From positions 1 through 22,795 of the IMG/VR virus record IMGVR_UViG_3300003322_001221: a DNA stretch of 22,795 bases; one strand, written 5' to 3'. The position numbers were made by a program, and so were the translations under genes. This DNA is from a virus. Of the stretch, positions 13,531-19,147 are shown one piece after another. The notes under the pieces are model-generated. The model searched no databases and was not told where the DNA came from. It saw nothing but the letters and a program-made list of their open reading frames with translations. The number at the start of each line of letters is the position of its first letter. Position 1 is the first letter of the stretch.

Positions 13531-13619
13531 TGAGCTGTAATCGCGAAGTCGCTCATCGACGGGACCTTACGTGCCAGTGGTCCAGGCACAGAGCTGTAAG
13601 AGATTCGCTCCCTCACGTC
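13531..13619 (+). promoter_or_regulatory. Structured 5' leader RNA of the capsid gene
   Basis: The leader contains a dense set of complementary segments. Hairpin 1: TGAGC (13531-13535) with GCTCA (13551-13555). Central helix: CTTAC (13566-13570) with GTAAG (13596-13600), continuing into GTGCC (13571-13575) with GGCAC (13585-13589). Outer clamp: GACG (13558-13561) with CGTC (13616-13619). A second module GAGC (13591-13594) with GCTC (13607-13610) repeats hairpin 1, and both modules carry GAGCTGTAA. Since TTAC can pair with the GTAA of either module, alternative folds are possible. It is not a tRNA and matches no riboswitch I know. A Shine-Dalgarno AAAGGAGG (13653-13660) follows 34 bases later. 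Confidence 0.55.
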
Positions 13620-13665
13620 TTTATTGTCCCAATTAATTTATCTCTTTTCTTTAAAGGAGGTACTT

Positions 13666-13701
13666 ATGTCCATTACGACAACGAGTACTTTACCAGCGCC
13701 T
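13666..13701 (+). CDS. Major capsid protein, exon 1 (12 codons)
   Basis: It starts at ATG 13666 behind AAAGGAGG and encodes MSITTTSTLPAP. Without splicing the frame ends two codons into the intron (TAA at 13708). The exon ends in GCGCCT; the terminal T forms the conserved U-G pair of a group I 5' splice site with the guide GGGCGC at 13714-13719. Joined to exon 2 it gives ...TLPAP-VQQSFSYK..., which fits the N-terminus of this capsid family as I know it. Confidence 0.82.
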
Positions 13702-14411
13702 AAACCTTAATATGGGCGCAATAAACCATAGGTGATTACATGGAAAGTCTAAACATAAAATCATTGGATTGCTATGCTCATACAGGAAGTGTATTAAGTT
13801 TAGTAAATGGATATTTTATGCATGACAACCAGAGCCAAACGCATTGGATTTATGCCGCGGCCATAATGGATTCAGATGGATGTTTTATGATTAATAGATA
13901 TAAGCGTGGGGCAAGATATGATTATCTCGCAACGATTAAAATAACCATGGTTAATAATGGTTCTATTAATTACATCATGAATTCTAGTGGCTTAGGTTAC
14001 GTAAATATCAATGGCATTCGTACATCACGTCCTTATAGTTTGCCGTTATATGAATACCGTATAACCAACCGAAATGATTTAATAATTTTTCTTACAGCTA
14101 TCATGCCATATTTGCAGAATAAGAAAGAGCGCGCAGAGCATTTGTTAAATTATTGTAATAAAATTGGTTATAAGCCTCATGGTCAACGGCATATTAAAAT
14201 GACTGATGAAGAATTACAATTTCGAGAGGATTCGTATTTAAAAATGCGAAAGCTCAATAAAATTAAAGTAGGCGCAACGACTAAGTCCTATGGACCTGAG
14301 AAGGTATGCGATAGTCTTATCTCATAAGAAATTATGAGAGGATAGATCGAAGTATCTGTCCCGCCAGAAATGGTCAGTAGGGTTAATAGCTAACCCGAAA
14401 GTAAAAGAATG
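13702..14411 (+). mobile_element. Group I self-splicing intron in the major capsid gene
   Basis: The intron is 710 nt. Visible helices: P1, exon GCGCCT (13696-13701) with guide GGGCGC (13714-13719), six pairs with U-G at the splice site; P3, CCATAGG (13726-13732) with CCTATGG (14287-14293), seven perfect pairs; P7, GACTA (14279-14283) with TAGTC (14312-14316). The segment CAACGACTA (14275-14283) matches the conserved R element and AAGGTATGCGATAGTC resembles the S element. Three hairpins near the 3' end are P9-like: CTTAT/ATAAG, GGATAGAT/ATCTGTCC and GGGTTA/TAACCC. The intron ends in G (14411), as group I introns do. I could not resolve P4-P6. It carries a homing-endonuclease gene. Confidence 0.9.
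13740..14327 (+). CDS. LAGLIDADG-type homing endonuclease of the group I intron
   Basis: It encodes 195 residues with a single LAGLIDADG-like motif IYAAAIMDSDGCF (37-49), aligning as A-A-A-I-M-D-S-D-G, with D46 at the catalytic position. A single motif implies a homodimer and a near-palindromic target. Downstream is the usual beta-sheet saddle (YDYLATIKITMVNNGSINYI and PLYEYRITNRNDLIIFLTAI), then a helix with LQNKKERAEHLLNYC. Its role is to cut intronless capsid alleles so that repair copies the intron in. The Shine-Dalgarno AGGTG lies inside the P3 strand, so folded intron would hide it. The C-terminal codons overlap the R/P7/S core. The ORF is intact, so homing may still be active. Confidence 0.88.
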   Translation: MESLNIKSLDCYAHTGSVLSLVNGYFMHDNQSQTHWIYAAAIMDSDGCFMINRYKRGARYDYLATIKITMVNNGSINYIMNSSGLGYVNINGIRTSRPYSLPLYEYRITNRNDLIIFLTAIMPYLQNKKERAEHLLNYCNKIGYKPHGQRHIKMTDEELQFREDSYLKMRKLNKIKVGATTKSYGPEKVCDSLIS

Positions 14412-15323
14412 GTTCAGCAAAGCTTTAGCTATAAACTGCTATCAGTGCCGGTACCAAATATGATCCATAAAATACCTGCAATGTTAAAGAATATGCCTCG
14501 TAACGGTGGTACAACCCTTCGTATGCGTCGTTACAATCCATTACCAACTGCTATGGTTCCACTAGGAAATTCTGGTGTAACTCCTCCTCCATCAAATTTA
14601 ACTGCAGTCGATATCGATGCAACAATTAGTTTTTATGGTCTCTATGTTCAATTGAATGAACAAGTGACGTTGCAAAACCAGGACCCTGTGTTGAATGAGT
14701 GCGCGGCTCGTCTTGGTGTATCATTACGTCAAACTGAAGATCAATTGACTCGTGATATGCTTGCAGCAACCGCATCATTTATTAACTGCACCGGCGGTGT
14801 TAATGGTGACAACCCAACAGAAATTACACGCTCAGATGTTGATGAAGTGGTAAGAACATTGCTTAACAACAATGCGTACACCATCATGGATAACATTGAG
14901 GGTGAAGACAAATTCGGTACAGCTCCAGTTCGTGATGCTTATTTTGCGTTATGTTCAACAAACTTAACTGGTAATTTGGACAACGTGGCCGGATTTATTC
15001 AAAAGAATCAATACCCAGCTCCTATGAATGCTCTACGTTCTGAATGGGGTGCAATTGGAAACCTTCGTTTCTTGGTATCATCCATTGGTTCGGTAACGGC
15101 AAATGCTTCTCTTTTAGGCGCTAATGTATACAACATTTTCTGTTGTGGCCTTGAAGCATATGCGTGCATTCAACAAGATGGATATAGTGCAAGCTTTATC
15201 TATAGACCGCCAATATATGATGGACCCTTGGCTCTTAATGCTTCAGTTGGTTACAAATTTGCTGAAGTGCCGCGTATTCTCAATGATCAATGGGTTATTA
15301 ACTTACGTGCAACTTTAGCGTAA
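14412..15323 (+). CDS. Major capsid protein (N4-gp56 family), exon 2
   Basis: Exon 2 supplies 303 residues from VQQSFSYKLLSVPVPNM; the spliced protein has 315. Recognisable stretches are PRNGGTTLRMRRYNPL, DIDATISFYGLYVQLNEQVT, LGVSLRQTEDQLTRDMLAAT (the long spine helix), GDNPTEITRSDVDEVVRTLL and near the end GYKFAEVPRILNDQWVINLR. These are hallmark patterns of N4-gp56-type capsid proteins with the HK97 fold. An in-frame ATG occupies the last three bases of the intron (14409-14411), so a simple gene call would start there; no good Shine-Dalgarno supports that start. Position after a scaffold gene and before structural genes agrees. Confidence 0.92.
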   Translation, partial: VQQSFSYKLLSVPVPNMIHKIPAMLKNMPRNGGTTLRMRRYNPLPTAMVPLGNSGVTPPPSNLTAVDIDATISFYGLYVQLNEQVTLQNQDPVLNECAARLGVSLRQTEDQLTRDMLAATASFINCTGGVNGDNPTEITRSDVDEVVRTLLNNNAYTIMDNIEGEDKFGTAPVRDAYFALCSTNLTGNLDNVAGFIQKNQYPAPMNALRSEWGAIGNLRFLVSSIGSVTANASLLGANVYNIFCCGLEAYACIQQDGYSASFIYRPPIYDGPLALNASVGYKFAEVPRILNDQWVINLRATLA

Positions 15324-15333
15324 AGGAGAAAAC

Positions 15334-16374
15334 ATGGCATATAATACCGTTATTCAACAAGGTAATTTTGTATCTACGGGCACTGCCACAACCATTAAAT
15401 TGGCTTCTGGCATAGATTGGATGGAAGTTATTAACTGGACAAATACCACTAATCCAAATGATTCTGAACAATACGGATTCAGATATTATTGGCAATTGGG
15501 TATGGATAATAATGATGGGTTGATGGATTTTTATGACAAAAATCTATCAGCTGGTGCTACTTATACAAGCACTAATACCACGGTAGCTATTAGTGAATTT
15601 GTAGGTGCTAATGGATTCACTTATGTTGATAGTTCAGTACAAAATCCTGGAAATCGTGTCGCAATTACCGCAGTAAGTACGGCAAATCCTCCTGTAGTAT
15701 CCACGGGAAGCACAGCTGGCTTATCTGCTGGCTCTATCGTTCGTCTTACTAATACTACCGGTGCTTTGCAATTGGGCGGAATTGATTTCAGCATTGATAC
15801 TATTGTTGCTAGCACGAGTTTTAGGTTGCCGTATATGGCGCAATTAAGTGCAGCTGCAACAGCTGGATATTATCGTCTTATTGCATTTAATCCTCTTTTT
15901 TATCCTAGCACCAGATTTATTTCCAAGGTTACAAAGGCTTCTCAAGCTGTAGTTACATTGACAGTTTCTATAGTTGAGAATTCACGTGCATGGCAAATAG
16001 GACAGAAAATTAGATTTAATATTCCCGCTGAATATGGCATGGTTGAGCTTGATGGTGTTCAAGCAAATATTGTGGCAGTTGATTATGTTAATAATACAAT
16101 TACTATCGATGTTGATTCGACTTCATTTACCACATTTGCATTCCCATTAACGGCGGCTGTTCCGTTTACGCCTGCTCAGGCTATTCCTTTTGGTGAAACT
16201 GCCGATGCTAATATTGCAAATCCTAATTTATTGGATGATTCAGTAATTAATACTGGATACACAGGCATGCTTCTTGCGGCTGGAAATAATGGTCCTGCAG
16301 GAGCAGAGGGAGATATAATTTATTGGAGAGCTGGTAAATCCTTCAATAATTATGTCAATGTATTAGGTAGCTAA
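15334..16374 (+). CDS. Virion protein with two FCCH-like beta modules (346 aa)
   Basis: The protein is beta-rich and Thr/Ser/Asn-rich, typical of a surface or head-decoration protein. Residues 108-171 and 194-270 are two related modules with the pattern I..V..A.P.VV....(10)G..VR......G...L.G....I......TF.L; the second reads FISKVTKASQAVVTLT, then IGQKIRFNIPAEYGMVELDG, ending IDVDSTSFTTF. The pattern is that annotated as 'ubiquitin-activating E1 FCCH domain' in many phages. A third copy forms most of the gene at 16875. TAAAGGAG at the capsid stop is its ribosome binding site, so it is co-expressed with capsid. A decoration or tail-surface role is inferred. Confidence 0.65.
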   Translation: MAYNTVIQQGNFVSTGTATTIKLASGIDWMEVINWTNTTNPNDSEQYGFRYYWQLGMDNNDGLMDFYDKNLSAGATYTSTNTTVAISEFVGANGFTYVDSSVQNPGNRVAITAVSTANPPVVSTGSTAGLSAGSIVRLTNTTGALQLGGIDFSIDTIVASTSFRLPYMAQLSAAATAGYYRLIAFNPLFYPSTRFISKVTKASQAVVTLTVSIVENSRAWQIGQKIRFNIPAEYGMVELDGVQANIVAVDYVNNTITIDVDSTSFTTFAFPLTAAVPFTPAQAIPFGETADANIANPNLLDDSVINTGYTGMLLAAGNNGPAGAEGDIIYWRAGKSFNNYVNVLGS

Positions 16375-16381
16375 CAATTCT

Positions 16382-16410
16382 GGGGATGATTAAATTCATC
16401 CCCTATTTCT
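16382..16410 (+). terminator. Probable terminator or RNA processing hairpin
   Basis: GGGGATGA (16382-16389) and TCATCCCC (16396-16403) form a perfect 8-bp stem with a 6-base loop. The following TATTTCT is only a moderate U tract, so termination may be partial, lowering expression of genes after the capsid and the first FCCH protein. Confidence 0.55.
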
Positions 16411-16424
16411 CATGAAAGAATATT

Positions 16425-16865
16425 ATGGAAATAAAAAATATGACATCGGTAAAAAATGATTTGACACCAATGCGTGCCAAAAAAGATAAAACGACTCAGG
16501 AAGAATTGCGCAATAATCTTAAATATATGCGTGATAAAGATCGTGAAATGGTACGTGGAAAGTTTAACTTCCATGAAGTTCCAGGAGGTAGCATTGGATT
16601 TAATTTTAAAAAATATAAGGAAGATGATGTTGAAGAATTTAAGATGATTGATGGCCATATCTATACGATTCCTCGATGTGTTGCTGAACATTTAAATAAA
16701 AATGGAAGTTATCCAATTCACAGTTATGCAAAAAGTGAAGATGGTTCTTCGGTCGCTAAGATTGGAAAAAAAGTGCATAGATTTTCTTTTACAAGTTTAG
16801 AATTTACAGAAGATACTGATTTGTTAGGAAATCCAACATCTTTGGTAACCGTGGAAAACATCTAA
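16425..16865 (+). CDS. Conserved phage structural-region protein (146 aa)
   Basis: The N-terminal third is charged and helical (LRNNLKYMRDKDREMVRGKF). The rest is strongly patterned: FNFHEVPGGSIGFNFKKYKE, YTIPRCVAEHLNKNGSYPIH, VHRFSFTSLEFTEDTDLL. I recognise the series F.F.E.PGG....F..KK, P..VA.HLN.NG.YP.H and R..F.SLEF as a conserved phage protein lying just after N4-gp56-type capsid genes, without assigned function. The Shine-Dalgarno is weak (GAAAG), and TAAGGAG at its stop serves the next gene. Confidence 0.65.
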   Translation: MEIKNMTSVKNDLTPMRAKKDKTTQEELRNNLKYMRDKDREMVRGKFNFHEVPGGSIGFNFKKYKEDDVEEFKMIDGHIYTIPRCVAEHLNKNGSYPIHSYAKSEDGSSVAKIGKKVHRFSFTSLEFTEDTDLLGNPTSLVTVENI

Positions 16866-16874
16866 GGAGATGCT

Positions 16875-17246
16875 ATGTCAACCTGTTATGCCCAATTTGA
16901 TCCCATATTTCAACCGGCGATGCGTCTTATTGCAGCAATAACTAACTCAAATCCTGCCGTTGTTACTACGACTTTTAGGCATCAATATGTTGACGGCACT
17001 ATCGTTCGTTTGGATATTCCGCAAGCAGACGGAATGCAGCAAGCTAATGGATTGTTTGCACCAATTATTGTATTAAGTGATACAACGTTTAGTATTGCTA
17101 TTGATACCACAAACTTTGATGCTTTTTCTATTCCAATGGACCCTCCTCCTTATGTTAATACATGTGCTATGGTTGTACCGATAGGAGAAGTTGCGACTAC
17201 GCTTCAAGCAGCTGTTCGTAATGTTTTACCATTTAGAGGAGAGTAA
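16875..17246 (+). CDS. Single FCCH-like module protein (123 aa)
   Basis: Almost the whole protein is one module: LIAAITNSNPAVVTTTF, VDGTIVRLDIPQADGMQQAN, PIIVLSDTTFSIAIDTTNF, then VVPIGEVATT. It aligns with residues 194-290 of the protein at 15334, including the tail (AIPFGETA versus VVPIGEVA). It is therefore a duplicated, free-standing copy. TAAGGAG lies upstream and AGAGGAG at its end serves the next gene. It probably decorates or joins virion parts. Confidence 0.65.
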   Translation: MSTCYAQFDPIFQPAMRLIAAITNSNPAVVTTTFRHQYVDGTIVRLDIPQADGMQQANGLFAPIIVLSDTTFSIAIDTTNFDAFSIPMDPPPYVNTCAMVVPIGEVATTLQAAVRNVLPFRGE

Positions 17247-17248
17247 TT

Positions 17249-18361
17249 ATGCCAATATCACCTCCAGGAAATACACTGGCTACTATACAAACTAAAGTTC
17301 GAAGATTAACTCGTACACCTTCAACATCTCAGCTGTCTGATGATGATTTAAATCAGTATATTAACACGTTTGTAGTATATGATTTTCCTGAACATCTTCG
17401 TATGTTTAATCTTCGAACAACGTTTGAATTTATAACCAATCCTTATCAGGATGTATATCCAACCGATCAAGCTTCTTTTGTTGGTGTTACTACCAATCCA
17501 CTCTATGATTTCCAAAATACGCATATTAGCGTTCATCCTCCATTTTACATCGCGGGTTACCAAACTTTCTATACCCAATCACGCGAACAATTCTTTGGCA
17601 TTTATCCTAATGTAAATACAATTCAGTCCATTGGTACCGCAGGAGATGGTATAACTACGCAATTTACAGGTGTAATTCCAATATTATCTCAATCATTTAA
17701 TTCGGGAATTGGTGGCGCGGTATTACTACAGAATCAAGTATTGTTTAGTTCTGTAGATATAAATAATAATGGGCTAGCATTACAAGATGTTCCATTAACA
17801 AATCCTTCTACAGGAAACCCAACCGTACAGGGAAATCTCTATGTTCCAGGAAGTTTACCAACAACTCCTCCTCTTACTACAGATTTTGATCCTAACAACA
17901 ATATTAATTATGTTACTGGTCAATTCACAATCACCTTTCCGACAGCTCCGGCACAAGCTGCTGCAATCAATAGCCAGACGGTGCCATCGGTCACCACGCG
18001 TCCACAAGGTATACTGTATTACGACAATAAATTTACTATACGTCCTGCTCCAGATCAGCCTTATACTGTTAATTTTGAAACGTATGTCAGACCTTCTTAT
18101 TTAATGCAAACAAATCAATCTCCACAATTGCAAGAATGGTGGCAATATATAGCCTATGGTGCGGCTAAAAAGATTTTAGAAGACCGCATGGATTTAGATA
18201 CGGTAGCACTTATTATGCCTGAGTTTAAAAAGCAAGAAGCATTGTGTCTAAGACGTACTATAGTCCAATATACTAATGAACGAGTTGCAACTATTTATAC
18301 AGAACAAACCAGCTTCGGTCCTGGGTCAGGACAATGGGGTTGGGGCGGTGGACCTTTTTAA
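17249..18361 (+). CDS. Putative head-tail adaptor (connector) with inserted beta domain
   Basis: Of 370 residues, the N-terminal 50 (TIQTKVRRLTRTPSTSQLSD, then DDLNQYINTFVVYDFPEHLR) and the C-terminal 80 (LQEWWQYIAYGAAKKILEDR, then KKQEALCLRRTIVQYTNERV) are helical and together resemble the helical bundle of portal-docking adaptors of podoviruses (P22 gp4 / T7 gp11 type). Between them lies a long beta-rich insert with QGILYYDNKFTIRPAP. The tail ends Gly/Trp-rich (GSGQWGWGGGPF). The position after capsid genes and before the tail propeller fits a connector. The match is by pattern and gene order, not by clear motifs. Confidence 0.55.
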   Translation: MPISPPGNTLATIQTKVRRLTRTPSTSQLSDDDLNQYINTFVVYDFPEHLRMFNLRTTFEFITNPYQDVYPTDQASFVGVTTNPLYDFQNTHISVHPPFYIAGYQTFYTQSREQFFGIYPNVNTIQSIGTAGDGITTQFTGVIPILSQSFNSGIGGAVLLQNQVLFSSVDINNNGLALQDVPLTNPSTGNPTVQGNLYVPGSLPTTPPLTTDFDPNNNINYVTGQFTITFPTAPAQAAAINSQTVPSVTTRPQGILYYDNKFTIRPAPDQPYTVNFETYVRPSYLMQTNQSPQLQEWWQYIAYGAAKKILEDRMDLDTVALIMPEFKKQEALCLRRTIVQYTNERVATIYTEQTSFGPGSGQWGWGGGPF

Positions 18362-18374
18362 TGAGCGAAATAAT

Positions 18375-18560
18375 ATGGTGATTTTATATAAAACTCTATG
18401 GTTTTTCGGTGTTCTTTTAATACCTGTTTTTCTGATTGGATTATGGCATATAATCTTGTATTGCATGCCTGTAAAGAATGCAAAAAAATGTATTAAACCA
18501 GTACGACGTAGAATGAAAAAAGCTCGCATACTTTCTAAAAACCATGAACATAATCATTAA
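18375..18560 (+). CDS. Small single-pass membrane protein with basic tail (61 aa)
   Basis: It starts MVILYKTLWFFGVLLIPVFL, a transmembrane helix (about 4-30), then a strongly basic tail (KKCIKPVRRRMKKARIL) ending EHNH. The positive-inside rule puts the tail in the cytoplasm. There is only a weak GAG before the ATG, so the start may lie elsewhere. It interrupts a block of virion genes. A holin or pinholin-like role is possible by size, but one helix and a basic tail are common in other micro-proteins. Confidence 0.45.
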   Translation: MVILYKTLWFFGVLLIPVFLIGLWHIILYCMPVKNAKKCIKPVRRRMKKARILSKNHEHNH

Positions 18561-18571
18561 AAAGGAACAAT

Positions 18572-19138
18572 ATGGCATATCAAAGTAATAAGCCCATGGC
18601 GACTGACCAATTATCTGTTTCACAAATAGATATTCAAGGTAATTTTGCTGCCATTAAGACATTAATAGACGTTAATCTTGTAGATTTTGCTTCATCCGAT
18701 CAAGGAAAACACAATCTTTCTCAATATGTAAATCAATCAGTCGATCCGACATTGGGAGCTACTGAAATAGCTGCGTATAACAAAGTTTCAGGGGTTACTT
18801 CTGTGCAAGAACTTTTTATTAAAAAAGGAGTTGGGGCTCCATTTTCCATTACATCTGCACAGGGTGGAGGAACTGGATGGTCTTCATTATCATCTGGTTT
18901 TATTTTGCAATGGGGAGAAGGTACGGTGACCGGATCGGGAACTCTCAATTTTGCCTTAACTTTTCCTTCTACCTGTTATCAAGTTGTTGCTTGTATCCAA
19001 GATCCAAATGCCGGAGATATTAATAAAGCAGTGCGTGTGGTAAGTTGGACAACGGCGGGAGCAACGTTTTATGTTTCTCCTCGAACTACAACAGGATCTG
19101 CTACTTCATTAATAAGCTTTTTTGCAATTGGTGTATAA
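18572..19138 (+). CDS. Tail fibre-like protein with gp53-type C-terminal domain
   Basis: The protein has 188 residues. The N-terminal part (SNKPMATDQLSVSQIDIQGN) has the form seen at virion-attachment ends of small phage fibres. The C-terminal 90 residues carry SGFILQWGEGTVTGSG, then LNFALTFPSTCYQVVACI, and end with LISFFAIGV. The G.I.QWG..., FP.....V and closing F.AIG series is the pattern of the 'tail fibre protein gp53-like' receptor-binding domain. It lies directly before the tail propeller gene, with AAGGA upstream. A host-recognition role is inferred from that domain. Confidence 0.7.
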   Translation: MAYQSNKPMATDQLSVSQIDIQGNFAAIKTLIDVNLVDFASSDQGKHNLSQYVNQSVDPTLGATEIAAYNKVSGVTSVQELFIKKGVGAPFSITSAQGGGTGWSSLSSGFILQWGEGTVTGSGTLNFALTFPSTCYQVVACIQDPNAGDINKAVRVVSWTTAGATFYVSPRTTTGSATSLISFFAIGV

Positions 19139-19147
19139 GGAGAAGAA

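Noticed and set aside
13531-13619. tRNA or known self-cleaving ribozyme in the capsid leader
   Set aside because: There is no acceptor/CCA, no T-loop GTTCRA, and no hammerhead CUGANGA/GAAA core.
13422-13703. 93-codon open frame across the capsid leader
   Set aside because: It runs through a terminator, promoter and structured leader, overlaps capsid exon 1 in another frame and looks unlike a protein.
13702-14411. Group II intron or intein instead of group I intron
   Set aside because: The 5' end is AAACC, not GUGYG, and no domain V is seen. The inserted frame is closed by stops relative to the capsid frame, which rules out an intein.
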